From Arsenicitalea aurantiaca (GTDB taxonomy: Bacteria > Pseudomonadota > Alphaproteobacteria > Rhizobiales > Devosiaceae): a stretch of 64,000 bases of DNA. Numbering within the stretch: position 1 is the stretch's first letter; each line of letters begins with the position of its first letter. This document shows, in pieces, positions 17,640-26,852 of the stretch. The stretch is from contig NZ_RZNJ01000003.1 in NCBI RefSeq assembly GCF_003994485.1, positions 310,525 through 374,524 of the forward strand, read 5' to 3'. The translations under genes were made by a program, and so were the position numbers. The notes beneath the pieces were generated by a model. The model saw only the letters and a list, made by a program, of their open reading frames with translations. It was not told the DNA's origin and did no database searches.

Positions 17640-19310
17640 TCAGGCCATTGCTGCAATATAGGCGCCAAACGGCGCGAGCTTCAACATCATCCCGTCGGGC
17701 GCATCCTGCGTGCCTGGCGCACCGCAGGAGACCGAGCCGTCGAGCGCCGCATTTTCGAAAGAGGCAGGCTCCGCCCGCATGTTGAAAACGCAAACGAGGC
17801 GTTCGCCCTCGGCCTCGCGCGTAAAAGCGAGGACGCCCTCTGGCCGTTCGAGAAGAGTAATCGTGCCGCCAATGAGGGCCGGATGGGTTTTGCGGAACGC
17901 CAGCGCCTCCCGGTAGAAATTGAGCATGGAGTGCGGGTCGTTTGCCTGCCTGTCGACCGCACGGGCCAGATGCTCCTGCGGCACTGGAAGCCAGGGACGT
18001 GCGGCACTCGTGAACCCGCCTGAGGGCGCGTCGGCCTCCCAGACCATGGGCGTCCGGCAACCGTCCCGGCCCTTAAACTCGGGCCAGAATTCGATGCCAT
18101 AGGGATCGGTCAGGTCTTCGAAGGCGATCTCGGCCTCCGGCAAACCCAGTTCCTCACCCTGGTAGAGGCAGACCGAGCCGCGCATGCAGAGCAGCAGCAG
18201 GAGCGAGAGTCGTCCGAAGGCCTCCCGATCTTCCGGCCGCGCCCAGCGGCTGACATGGCGCACCACATCATGGTTGGAAAAGGCGAGGCAGACCCAGCCT
18301 CCCGGCGCCTCGGCCTCCGTCCGCGCTATTGCCCCGGCGAAATGGGAAGCATCGAAATCGCCCCCCAGATAGTCGAAGGTATAGGCCATGTTGAGCCGGT
18401 CGGTCCCGGTCGTATACTCGGCCATCAGCCGTAACTGGTGCTGGCTGTCGCTGATCTCGCCCACGGTTGCCCGGCCGGGATACTCGTCCACCAGCGCACG
18501 GATGCGCTTGAGAAAACCCAGCGTTTCGGGGCGGCTCTTGTCGTAGAGATGCTCCTGGAAATTATAGGGGTTCACCGCCGGGGCCATCGAGGCGTTGAAC
18601 TCCTCGGGCTTCACCACGGGGTTGGCTTCTAGCCCTTGGGAATGGAAATAATAGTTCGTCGTATCGAGCCGGAAGCCGTCGACCCCACGCTCGAGCCAGA
18701 AGCGCATGGCATCGAGCACCGCCTCCTGCACGGCGGGGTTGTGAAAGTTGAGATCGGGCTGGGATGCGAGGAAATTGTGCAGATAGTACTGCATCCGGCG
18801 TGCGTCCCAGGTCCAGGCCGACCCACCGAATACCGAGAGCCAGTTATTGGGGGGTGTGCCATCGGGGTTCGGATCTGCCCATACATACCAGTCGGCCCGC
18901 TGATTGGTGCGGCTCAGCCGGCTTTCCTGGAACCAGGGGTGGCGGTCCGAGGAATGGCTGATCACCTGGTCGATGATCACACGCAGTCCCAGCGCGTGCG
19001 CTTTTTCGAGCATGCGGTCGAAATCGGCGAGCGTGCCGAAGATCGGGTCGATGTCGCGATAGTTGGCGACGTCGTATCCGAAATCGCGCATCGGCGAGGT
19101 GAAGACCGGCGAAAGCCAGATGGCATCCACCCCCAGCCCTGCGATATGGTCGAGCCGTCTCGTGATGCCGGCGAGATCGCCCACGCCATCGCCATTGGCA
19201 TCCATGAACGAGCGCGGATAGATCTGGTAGATGACGGCCCCGCGCCACCAGTCGCTCCGCGTCGTCGGCACCGAAGAGCCGGTGGGGTTGGGCATCAGGC
19301 TGAAGTTCAA
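17640..19310 (-). CDS. aglA: Alpha-glucosidase, GH13
   Basis: A 556-aa cytoplasmic enzyme that hydrolyses imported alpha-glucosides such as sucrose, trehalose or maltose. GH13 motifs are DANGDGVGDLAGI near residue 38, VIIDQVISHSSD near 111, GFRLDTTNY with nucleophile Asp216, VGEIS with acid/base Glu285, and FSNHDVVRH with Asp348. Length and motifs match AglA/oligo-1,6-glucosidase relatives. There is no signal peptide. It is divergent from aglR with about 65 bp between them and is followed by aglK. Confidence 0.92.
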   Translation of the reverse strand: MNFSLMPNPTGSSVPTTRSDWWRGAVIYQIYPRSFMDANGDGVGDLAGITRRLDHIAGLGVDAIWLSPVFTSPMRDFGYDVANYRDIDPIFGTLADFDRMLEKAHALGLRVIIDQVISHSSDRHPWFQESRLSRTNQRADWYVWADPNPDGTPPNNWLSVFGGSAWTWDARRMQYYLHNFLASQPDLNFHNPAVQEAVLDAMRFWLERGVDGFRLDTTNYYFHSQGLEANPVVKPEEFNASMAPAVNPYNFQEHLYDKSRPETLGFLKRIRALVDEYPGRATVGEISDSQHQLRLMAEYTTGTDRLNMAYTFDYLGGDFDASHFAGAIARTEAEAPGGWVCLAFSNHDVVRHVSRWARPEDREAFGRLSLLLLLCMRGSVCLYQGEELGLPEAEIAFEDLTDPYGIEFWPEFKGRDGCRTPMVWEADAPSGGFTSAARPWLPVPQEHLARAVDRQANDPHSMLNFYREALAFRKTHPALIGGTITLLERPEGVLAFTREAEGERLVCVFNMRAEPASFENAALDGSVSCGAPGTQDAPDGMMLKLAPFGAYIAAMA

Positions 19311-19375
19311 GGCAACACTCCCGCGGGCATGGCCGCACGATATTGGGCTCCAGAGCGGGCCAGGCGAGGATGAGG

Positions 19376-20473
19376 ATGAAAAAGCCGCCGAGCGAACGGG
19401 CCCGGAGTGCCAATGTCACGATCAGGGATGTCGCGGCCGAGCTCGACCTCTCCATCACCACCATATCCCGCGCGCTCAACGGCTATTCCGATGTCGGCGA
19501 AGCCACCCGCGAGCGTGTCGCGGAGGCCGCGGCGCGCATGGGCTACCGCCCCAATCGCAACGCGCAGCGGCTCGTCACCCGGCGCACCCGCAATATCGGC
19601 TGGGTGCAGCCCGACAATGAGCGGAAATTCCTCGATCCGCATTTCGTGGAGGTGATGGCCGGCGTCCTGCGCGGGGCGCGGGCGGGGCATTACGACATCG
19701 TGCTGACGAGCGAGCTCGCCGAGGGCGAAGTCGCAGCCTATGAGCGCTATGTCGCCGAGAACGGCGTCGACGGGTTCATTCTCGACCTGCCGCGCGAGGA
19801 CGACCCGCGGATCGCATTCCTGCTCTCGACCGGTCACCCCTTCGTCGTGCACGGGCGCGAGGCCCGTGCCGGGCGCTATGGCTGGGTGGACGTCGACAAT
19901 TACGGGAATTTCTACAAGCTCGCCCGGCTGATGATCGCTAACGGCCGACGCCGCGTCGCCTTCATCAATGGCGACGAGCGCTATACCTACGCCCTTCACC
20001 GGCGGATGGGTGTTGTCGATGCCATTGCCGATGCCGGCCTGCCGCCCGACACGCTGCGGCTTCACAATGGCGTCCACCCGATGGGCGAAGCCGGCTATCG
20101 GCTGACCGAACTGGCGCTGGCCGATCCCGATATCGACGCCATCCTCTATTCCTCGATCCTGATGGCGATCGAGGGTCAGGCGGCGATCCGCGCCGTTCGG
20201 GGCGAAAACCACGCCATCGCCGTGGGGACGATGGACGACCGTCTCGCCTATGTCGATCTCACCCCCCATGCCGGCCGGATGACCCGCGTACGGTCCTCGC
20301 TGCGCGAAGCGGGCCGGGCGCTCGTCGAGGAACTGGTGCGCCGGTGCGAGGATCATATCGCCCCGCGCGGCACGCTGATGGCGTCCGAATTCGTGCTGGC
20401 CGAAGGCATGGACGGGGCGAGCCTCGCCCTGCCGCTGCCGGTGGAGACGGGCGCAAGGCGCCCGCCGGTCTGA
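19376..20473 (+). CDS. aglR: LacI-family regulator of alpha-glucoside utilisation
   Basis: A 365-aa repressor. The N-terminal helix-turn-helix VTIRDVAAELDLSITTISRALNG and hinge region (residues about 12-70) are classic LacI, followed by a periplasmic-binding-protein-like sugar domain. It lies inside the agl locus, divergent from aglA and convergent with aglG. Its likely operator is the CG-centred palindrome at 24221-24242 before aglE. ATG 19376 and ATG 19370 are both usable; 19376 fits the usual MKK start. Confidence 0.88.
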   Translation: MKKPPSERARSANVTIRDVAAELDLSITTISRALNGYSDVGEATRERVAEAAARMGYRPNRNAQRLVTRRTRNIGWVQPDNERKFLDPHFVEVMAGVLRGARAGHYDIVLTSELAEGEVAAYERYVAENGVDGFILDLPREDDPRIAFLLSTGHPFVVHGREARAGRYGWVDVDNYGNFYKLARLMIANGRRRVAFINGDERYTYALHRRMGVVDAIADAGLPPDTLRLHNGVHPMGEAGYRLTELALADPDIDAILYSSILMAIEGQAAIRAVRGENHAIAVGTMDDRLAYVDLTPHAGRMTRVRSSLREAGRALVEELVRRCEDHIAPRGTLMASEFVLAEGMDGASLALPLPVETGARRPPV

Positions 20474-20496
20474 GCGCTGCATGGGCTCGCCGATCC

Positions 20497-21690
20497 CTAT
20501 TTCACTGAGCCTGCCAAGAGGCCGCGGACGAAATAGCGCTGCAGCGAGAAGAAGACGATCAACGGCACGACGATGGAGATGAAGGCGCCCGCCGTCAGGA
20601 TTTCCCAATTGTCCCCACGCGAACCGAGCAGTTCGCGCAGCCGCCCGGTCAGCACCAGCTGGTCCTCGCGATTGCCGAGGAAGACGGTGGCGACCAGCAG
20701 GTCGTTCCAGACCCAGAGGAACTGGAAGATCGCAAAGGAGGCGAGTGCGGGGAAACTCAGCGGCAGCACCATGGTGGTGAAGATCTTGAAATGGCTCGCC
20801 CCATCCATGCGCGCCGATTCCATGATCTCCTTTGGCAGGCCCGCCATGTAGTTGCGCAGGAGGTAGATGGCGAGCGGCAGGCCGAACCCGGTATGAGCAA
20901 GCCATATTCCGAGATAGGTCTTCGAATTGCCGCCCGTCCACATGGCGATGCCATTGTACATGCGCAAAAGCGGGATCAGCGACATCTGCAGCGGCACGAC
21001 GAGCAGGGCGACGATGAGCGCCACGATCCACGCCCGACCCGGAAAACTCATCCAGGCGAGTGCATAGGCGGCAAAGGCCGCGATCAGGATCGGGATGATG
21101 GTCGCCGGGATCGTCACGGTGAACGAGTTGATGAAGGATCGCCCGATGCCTTCGGAGTTGAGCACGTTGACGTAGTTGTCGAGCGTGAAGCGCGGCGGCG
21201 TGCCCGCGACGACGAAGAGCCGGACGCGGTCGTGCTCGAACGGGGTCGCCGAAACCCATTCATAGCTGCCATCGGCGGCAACCGTGATTTCCCCGCCCTG
21301 GCGCACGGCGAGCGTTTCGCCGGCAGCGGCCTCGGTGGGGTTGTTGATGGAGGTGCCGTAGCGCTGGACCGTTACGCCCGCGTCGCTGAAGAGCTCACCG
21401 CGGATCACATACCGCCCCCCTTCCTCCGCCTGCGCATCCGCACCGGGAAGGGTGAGCGCCACGTTCCGATCGCTCGTCACCAGCGCCGTCCACCAGCCCG
21501 ACACGGCGAGCTGGTCGCGGTCTCGAACCGAAGAAATCAGCAGTCCAGCGGTTGGCAGGGTCCAGATCAGCACCAGCGCCAGGAGCGCCAGATGCGCGAT
21601 GAGCCGGCCCACATTGATCCGCGAGATCCAGAAGGCGCGGGCGGCCGGGGCCGCCTGTTCTTCGGCATAGCTCGTCGTGGTCGTGGCCAT
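20497..21690 (-). CDS. aglG: Alpha-glucoside ABC transporter permease AglG
   Basis: A 397-aa inner-membrane protein of the MalG class. After the first helix (LALLALVLIWTLPTAGLLISSV) comes a periplasmic insertion of about 100 residues (roughly 65-170), a feature of AglG, then five more helices. The EAA loop reads KEIMESARMDGASHFKIFTTMVLPL. The start overlaps the aglF stop (ATGA) and a GTG codon lies just upstream at 21693. It forms the channel with AglF. Confidence 0.92.
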   Translation of the reverse strand: MATTTTSYAEEQAAPAARAFWISRINVGRLIAHLALLALVLIWTLPTAGLLISSVRDRDQLAVSGWWTALVTSDRNVALTLPGADAQAEEGGRYVIRGELFSDAGVTVQRYGTSINNPTEAAAGETLAVRQGGEITVAADGSYEWVSATPFEHDRVRLFVVAGTPPRFTLDNYVNVLNSEGIGRSFINSFTVTIPATIIPILIAAFAAYALAWMSFPGRAWIVALIVALLVVPLQMSLIPLLRMYNGIAMWTGGNSKTYLGIWLAHTGFGLPLAIYLLRNYMAGLPKEIMESARMDGASHFKIFTTMVLPLSFPALASFAIFQFLWVWNDLLVATVFLGNREDQLVLTGRLRELLGSRGDNWEILTAGAFISIVVPLIVFFSLQRYFVRGLLAGSVK

Positions 21691-22694
21691 CACCGTGTCC
21701 CCTCTGCGCGGTTCGCCTGGCGGATGTTCCAGATCATGATGGGGATGACCGCGATCATGATGAGGATGGCTATGGTCGAGCCGCGGCCGAAATCGCCGCC
21801 GCCGCGGAACATCCAGTCAAACATCAGATTGGCCAGCACCTGGGTATTCCATTGGCCATTGGTCATGGCGAGCACGATGTCGAAGACCTTGAGGACCACG
21901 ATGGTGATCGTCGTCCAGACCACGAGGATGGTCGGGAAGATCTGCGGGATCATGATGTCAAAGAAGATGCGGATGTCGCTCGCCCCATCCATGCGGGCGG
22001 CTTCCAGCGTCTCCTCGGGGATGCCGCGCAGCGCGGCCGACAGGATCACCATCGCAAAGCCCGTCTGGATCCAGACGAGGATGACCATCAAGAGGATCGA
22101 GTTCCAGAACGGCACGGTCATCCACGCCTGCGGGGTTCCGCCAAAGGCCTGCACGACGGCGTTGAGGATGCCGATCTGCTCGGCATTGGGCCCTCGGAAA
22201 TCGTAGACGAACTTCCAGATCACCGATGCGCCAACGAACGAGATCGCCATCGGCATGAAGATCAGCGATTTAGCGATATTGCCCCACCAGAGCCGGTCTG
22301 CGAGGACCGCGACGACGAGCCCGAAGGCGGTGGCGAGTGACGGCACGACGATGAGCCAGAGCAGGTTGTTGAACACCGACTGGCGGACGGCCGGATCGTT
22401 GAAGGCCCAGATATAGTTGAAAAAGCCGATGAAATTGGTGCCGTTGCGGTCGTGCAGGCTGAGCCGCAGCGTCTCGAAGACGGGGTAGACGAGATAAACC
22501 GTCATGAAAAAGAGCGCGGGGAAAAGGAAGAGCCAGGGACGGATCTTGGTCCGGCGCCGGTCGTTCGCGCCGCCGTTCGGCCCCTCGCCGCTCAAGGTCC
22601 TGTCAAGCACCCAATTGGTGCCCCAGAAGTAGAGGACGCAGGCCGCAACGCCGATCACCACGGTCAGCGCCGCATTCAGAAGCTGCGGAATCAT
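21690..22694 (-). CDS. aglF: Alpha-glucoside ABC transporter permease AglF
   Basis: A 334-aa inner-membrane protein of the MalF class with about eight membrane segments, starting IPQLLNAALTVVIGVAACVLYFWGTNW. The ATPase-contact loop is EETLEAARMDGASDIRIFFDIMIPQ. It is transcribed with aglE (83-bp gap holding hairpins) and overlaps aglG by 1 bp. Together AglE, AglF and AglG form an importer for alpha-glucosides. Confidence 0.92.
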   Translation of the reverse strand: MIPQLLNAALTVVIGVAACVLYFWGTNWVLDRTLSGEGPNGGANDRRRTKIRPWLFLFPALFFMTVYLVYPVFETLRLSLHDRNGTNFIGFFNYIWAFNDPAVRQSVFNNLLWLIVVPSLATAFGLVVAVLADRLWWGNIAKSLIFMPMAISFVGASVIWKFVYDFRGPNAEQIGILNAVVQAFGGTPQAWMTVPFWNSILLMVILVWIQTGFAMVILSAALRGIPEETLEAARMDGASDIRIFFDIMIPQIFPTILVVWTTITIVVLKVFDIVLAMTNGQWNTQVLANLMFDWMFRGGGDFGRGSTIAILIMIAVIPIMIWNIRQANRAEGTR

Positions 22695-22737
22695 CGAGCC
22701 CTCCCCGACCTCGACTGTGCAATCAAAGTGCGGCGGC

Positions 22738-22773
22738 GCGGGCGCATTGCCCGCACCGCCAGATCATCTGGCG
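22738..22773 (-). other. Paired hairpins between aglE and aglF
   Basis: Two inverted repeats follow the aglE stop: CGCCAGA with TCTGGCG (22757-22773, 3-nt loop) and GCGGGC with GCCCGC (22738-22754, 5-nt loop). Neither has a T run, so they look like mRNA-stabilising or attenuating structures rather than a full terminator. The position matches the hairpin after the binding-protein gene at 13187. Confidence 0.55.
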
Positions 22774-22777
22774 ATCC

Positions 22778-24094
22778 TTATTTGATCGCGTCCCAGCTCT
22801 GCTGGATGGTGTTGGCCACGTCTTCGGCCGAAGCACCGCCGACATAGTCCACCATGCCGGTCCAGAACGAGCCGGCACCCACTGCGCCGGGCATCAGGTC
22901 CGAGCCGTCGAAGCGGAAGGTCGTCGCGTTGAGCAGGATTTCGCCCTGGCCGCGTGCGGCCGCCGAAGCATAGGCGTCCGGATTGACACCGGTATGAGGG
23001 GTCAGCATGCCCGCGCGGCCCATCCAGATCTCGTTGGCTTCGACGGTCTTGAGGTAGTCGATGAAGGCGCGAGCGCCTTCGCTGTCCTGGGTGATGGCAA
23101 AGAGCGTGCCGGCGCCCAGCACCGGCTGGCCCAGATCGCGCTCGGCAAAGGCGGGCATGTAGAAGAAGTCCGCATCGACGCCGAGTTCAGTGCCTTCGGG
23201 GAAGAAGGACGGGATGAACGATGCCTGGTGGTGCATATAGCAGCGCGGGGGCACCGTGAAGAGGCCGCCGGGGCTGTCGCGGAAATCGGTCGAGGCCACT
23301 GCGGCGCTGCCGCCGTCGACCCAGTCTTCATTGCGCGCGAAGGTGCCGAAGAGTTCGATCGCCTCGATCACCTTGGGATCGTTGAAGGGCAGTTCGTTCG
23401 AGACCCAGGCATCGTAGTCTTCCGGGGTGTTGATGCGCAGCATCAGGTCTTCCACCCAGTCGGTGGCCGGCCAGCCCGTGGCCGCGCCCGAGCCGAGCCC
23501 GATGCACCAGGGCGTGCCGCCATCTGCGACGATCTGCTCGGAGAGCGCGAGGAGATCCTCGAGAGTCTCGGGGATCTCGTAGCCGGCATCCGCGAAATTG
23601 TCGGGCACGTACCAGACGAGCGACTTCACATCGACCTTGTAGAAGAAGCCGTAGAGGTCATCCTCGCCGGCCGAGTTGGCATAGGTGCCGAGATCGACCC
23701 AGGACTGTCCGGCGGCGTAGTTCTCGAGCACCCATTCACGCGTCTCGTCCCCGAGCGGGACCAGCAGGTCGCGGGCGGCGAGATCGGCGGCGAGGCCCGG
23801 CTGCGGGAAGATCGCGATATTAGGGGGCGAGCCGGCCTGGGTATCGATGACGATCTGCTGCTCGAAGCTGTCCGAACCGGCATATTGCACGTCCGCGCCG
23901 GTCGCTTCCTCGAAAGGCGCGATCACGGCCTCGAAATGCTCCTGATCCTCGGTCAGCCACGGACCGAAGACGGTGATCGTCTGCCCGCTGAGATCCATCG
24001 CCTCAAAGTCGGCCATGGTCTGCGCCGAGGCGGCGTTCGCCATACCCAGGACGAGCGCTGCGGCCGAGACACCGGCCAGCATAGTTTTGTGCAT
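22778..24094 (-). CDS. aglE: Alpha-glucoside ABC transporter substrate-binding protein AglE
   Basis: A 438-aa periplasmic protein with signal peptide MHKTMLAGVSAAALVLGMA and cleavage near ASAQ. It belongs to the family-1 sugar-binding proteins and matches AglE: ITVFGPWLTEDQEHFEAVI at the start, WCIGLGSGAATGWPATDWVED in the middle, TVPPRCYMHHQASFIPSFF further on. GGGAGG lies 6 bp before ATG 24094, so the longer frame to 24298 is rejected. It heads aglEFG and has the putative AglR operator upstream. Confidence 0.93.
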   Translation of the reverse strand: MHKTMLAGVSAAALVLGMANAASAQTMADFEAMDLSGQTITVFGPWLTEDQEHFEAVIAPFEEATGADVQYAGSDSFEQQIVIDTQAGSPPNIAIFPQPGLAADLAARDLLVPLGDETREWVLENYAAGQSWVDLGTYANSAGEDDLYGFFYKVDVKSLVWYVPDNFADAGYEIPETLEDLLALSEQIVADGGTPWCIGLGSGAATGWPATDWVEDLMLRINTPEDYDAWVSNELPFNDPKVIEAIELFGTFARNEDWVDGGSAAVASTDFRDSPGGLFTVPPRCYMHHQASFIPSFFPEGTELGVDADFFYMPAFAERDLGQPVLGAGTLFAITQDSEGARAFIDYLKTVEANEIWMGRAGMLTPHTGVNPDAYASAAARGQGEILLNATTFRFDGSDLMPGAVGAGSFWTGMVDYVGGASAEDVANTIQQSWDAIK

Positions 24095-24398
24095 ATAGTC
24101 CTCCCATCGCACAGTTGAGCCGCACTTTGGCGGCCTGTTTGGAGCGGCCGGGCCTGCCCTTGGACGGACGCGGCGCGAATGCCCGTTTCCGCGACCCGAG
24201 CCGCGGGGCCCACAACGCAGGCTCCCAAAACGTTTTGGGAGCTGCTTGCCGCCCCGAAACCGGGAGCCAGCGTGGTGGACATGACCGTACGTTGACACAA
24301 GAACGGGGACTTGCCAAGCCGGGTCACCCGGCGCAATCCCCCGGTTAAATCGATTTCATTGAGCGGCCCGGCACGGGCGAACCTCGGAGGACTGGCGG
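24095..24398. other. aglE upstream region (304 bp, no gene)
   Basis: This stretch separates aglE from the end of the GH1 gene, both on the minus strand. It holds the 22-bp palindrome at 24221-24242 and should contain the aglE promoter, though no clear -35/-10 pair was found. An open frame at 24115-24348 on the plus strand has no recognisable product. Confidence 0.6.
24221..24242. promoter_or_regulatory. LacI-type operator, probable AglR site
   Basis: A perfect 22-bp palindrome: half-site GCTCCCAAAAC followed by its exact reverse complement, centred on CG as LacI-family operators are. It lies 127 bp upstream of the aglE ATG, and the locus encodes one LacI regulator. Binding by AglR is inferred from location and symmetry. 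Confidence 0.75.
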
Positions 24399-25706
24399 TC
24401 AGCGCGTGTTGTGAAGGAGACCGCGAAAGGCCGAATAGCTGGGCTTCGGGGTGCGGGCCTGCGTTTCATAATCGACATGCACAAGCCCGAACCGGCTCTC
24501 ATAGCCTTCGGCCCATTCGAAATTGTCCAGCAGCGACCAGGCGAAATAACCGCGCACATCCGCGCCTGCCTTCCTCGCATCCAGCACTGCACGCAGATGC
24601 GCGTCGTAAAAGGCGACCCGCCGCGCATCATTGCTTTCGGACATGCCGTTCTCGGTGACGTAGAGCGGCAGGTTCGTATGGTCTTTCGCAACCCGGACAA
24701 GCAGGTCCGTCAGGCCCTGGGGGTAGATTTCCCAGCCCAGATCCGTCTTGTCGAGGTCGCCACGGGACTGCGAAAAGCCGAAGACCGGCGCAGTCGGATC
24801 GTCCGCATAGAGGCCGCGGGTATAGTAGTTGATCCCCAGCCAGTCGATGGGACGCGAAACGAGCGCCATGTCGTCCTCGAACCGCTCGGGCAGATAGGGG
24901 GCGAGGAGCGAGACGAGCTCTTCAGGATACCGCCCGGCAAAGAGGCCCTCAAGATACCAGCGATTGAAGAGCGCGTCGCCGAGCCCCGCCGCCTTTTCGT
25001 CGGCCGGGCTCGCCGTCTTCGGTTCCGCCTTTTCGAGATTGATCACGATGCCGAGGTTCCGCGCGCCCTCGACACGCAGCGCGTCGATCGCGGTGCCATG
25101 GGCGAGCAGCACGTGATGCATGGCGCGCGCGGCGGCCCTCAGGTCCCGATAGCCCGGAGCATGGGCGCCCAGATAATGGCTGAGCCAGGCAACGCACCAA
25201 GGCTCGTTGAGCGTCGCGATGGTTTCGAGCCGATCACCGAACCGGTGGGCGACGATGGCTGCGTAGTCGGCGAACCAGTTCGCGATGTCCCGGTTCATCC
25301 AGCCACCGCGATCCTGCAGCGCGCTCGGCAGGTCCCAGTGGTAGAGCGTGGCAAAGGGCTTGATGCCCCGCTCGAGCATGCCGTCGACCAGCCGGTCGTA
25401 GAAGGCGAAGCCCTTTTCGTTGAGTGCGCCACGACCCTCGGGGATCAGCCGGGGCCAGGCAAAGGAGAACCGGTAGGCGCCGAAGCCGGCGTCGCGCACC
25501 AGATCGAGATCCTCGGACCAGCGCGTGTAGTGGTCGCATGCGATCGCGCCGGTGGCGCGTCCGCGCACATTGCCCGGGGTTGCCGAGAAACTGTCCCAGA
25601 TGCTGGCCCCGCGTCCGTCGCCCTGCCCGCCCTCGATCTGATAGGCGGATGTGGCGGTGCCGAAGACGAAGTCGGGTCCGAAGTCCTTGCGCTCGACGGA
25701 AAACAT
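24399..25706 (-). CDS. Beta-glucosidase, GH1
   Basis: A 435-aa cytoplasmic enzyme. GH1 signatures are FVFGTATSAYQIEG near the N terminus, ATLNEPW with acid/base Glu168, and LYVTENG with nucleophile Glu352; the DNFEWAEGY block near the end binds the glucose unit. It releases glucose from beta-glucosides. It lies just upstream of aglE in the same direction, so the locus can handle both alpha- and beta-glucosides. It may be BglA-like; the natural substrate is unknown. Confidence 0.92.
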   Translation of the reverse strand: MFSVERKDFGPDFVFGTATSAYQIEGGQGDGRGASIWDSFSATPGNVRGRATGAIACDHYTRWSEDLDLVRDAGFGAYRFSFAWPRLIPEGRGALNEKGFAFYDRLVDGMLERGIKPFATLYHWDLPSALQDRGGWMNRDIANWFADYAAIVAHRFGDRLETIATLNEPWCVAWLSHYLGAHAPGYRDLRAAARAMHHVLLAHGTAIDALRVEGARNLGIVINLEKAEPKTASPADEKAAGLGDALFNRWYLEGLFAGRYPEELVSLLAPYLPERFEDDMALVSRPIDWLGINYYTRGLYADDPTAPVFGFSQSRGDLDKTDLGWEIYPQGLTDLLVRVAKDHTNLPLYVTENGMSESNDARRVAFYDAHLRAVLDARKAGADVRGYFAWSLLDNFEWAEGYESRFGLVHVDYETQARTPKPSYSAFRGLLHNTR

Positions 25707-25771
25707 GGTGCAGCCCCCTCTTTTTCGGAGGCGTTGGCTTAGCAGCGCCAGGGCTGCTTGTCATCCGGGCC

Positions 25772-26848
25772 TCAAGGGCGAAGGTGAGGATGCTGCTCGA
25801 GCAGTGTGCGGGCGGCCGCGCGATAGGCTCCCGCCTCGGCGCTCTGCGGTGCGGACGCGACGACGGGCCGTCCGGCGTCGGAGGTCTCGCGGATCGCCAT
25901 CACCAGCGGCACGCCGCCGAGGAAGGGAATGTCGAGCCGATGGGCCGCCAGCTCCGCTCCGCCATGCCCGAAAATGTCGTAGCGGGTGCCGGTATCCGGA
26001 GCGATGAAATAGCTCATGTTTTCGACGAGGCCGAGCAGCGGGATATCGAGGCGGCGCAGCATGTCGATCGCCTTCTTGGCGTCGATCAGCGCGAGATCCT
26101 GCGGCGTCGAGACGATGACGGCGCCGGTGAGTTCAGTCTGCTGACAGAGCGAGATCTGGATGTCGCCGGTGCCGGGCGGCAGGTCGACGACCAGCACATC
26201 GAGACCGCCCCAATTGGTCTCGCGCAGCAATTGGCGCAGCGCCGAGGTCGCCATCGGGCCGCGCCAGACGACGGCTTGGTCGGCGGTCAGCATCGAGCCG
26301 ATGGAGATGACCCGCAGCCCATGGGCCTCATGGGGCTGGAAAATTCCGTCCGAACGCATGGCCGGCTTGCCTTCGATGCCCATCAGCTTGGGGATCGAGG
26401 GCCCGTAGAGATCGGCGTCGAGGAGCCCGACCTGCAACCCTTCGGCTGCAAGCGCGAGGGCGAGGTTGACCGCGGTCGTCGACTTGCCGACGCCGCCCTT
26501 GCCCGAGCCTACCGCGATGATGTGCCTGACCCCCGGCACGCCTTCCCGACGCGGGCCCGGCGCGCGCTGGGCGGCTGGCTGGCCCTGGGACGCCTGGGCG
26601 CGGTCGGAGGTCACCGAGACCATCACCTTGCGCCCTTCGCCAACCGCTTCGGCGGCGGCCTGGGCGGCGGTGCGGGCGGGGCCGAAGGCGGCTTCCATGC
26701 CCGGTGCAACGGCGATCGCAAAGGCGATGGCGCCGGGCGTGACGATGATTTCCGACAGGCCGGCATAGCCCGCAAGGTCGCCACCGCCGGGGATTTCGAC
26801 GGCGCCGAGCGCGGATTTCACCGCGCCGGCAATGCGTTGGTCGGCCAT
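25772..26848 (-). CDS. mrp: Mrp/ApbC-type P-loop ATPase (iron-sulfur cluster carrier family)
   Basis: A 358-aa protein with an N-terminal MIP18-like domain (about 1-85), a charged linker, then the Mrp NTPase: deviant Walker A SGKGGVGKSTT, LDADLYGPSIPKLMG, and VDLPPGTGD. The usual C-x-x-C that holds the bridging Fe-S cluster is replaced: the segment reads ENMSYFIAPDTGTRYDIFGHG, with no Cys. Rhizobial Mrp proteins often share this loss, so it may be clade-wide. It presumably acts in Fe-S protein maturation, but cluster binding in the standard way is doubtful. Confidence 0.85.
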   Translation of the reverse strand: MADQRIAGAVKSALGAVEIPGGGDLAGYAGLSEIIVTPGAIAFAIAVAPGMEAAFGPARTAAQAAAEAVGEGRKVMVSVTSDRAQASQGQPAAQRAPGPRREGVPGVRHIIAVGSGKGGVGKSTTAVNLALALAAEGLQVGLLDADLYGPSIPKLMGIEGKPAMRSDGIFQPHEAHGLRVISIGSMLTADQAVVWRGPMATSALRQLLRETNWGGLDVLVVDLPPGTGDIQISLCQQTELTGAVIVSTPQDLALIDAKKAIDMLRRLDIPLLGLVENMSYFIAPDTGTRYDIFGHGGAELAAHRLDIPFLGGVPLVMAIRETSDAGRPVVASAPQSAEAGAYRAAARTLLEQHPHLRP

Positions 26849-26852
26849 CGGC

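Noticed and set aside
19307-21259. 650-aa minus-strand open frame spanning aglR and the end of aglG
   Set aside because: Covers two genes in wrong frames and has no domain of its own.
24095-24298. 68-residue extension of AglE
   Set aside because: It would bury the signal peptide and cover the LacI operator; the ATG at 24094 has a strong ribosome site.
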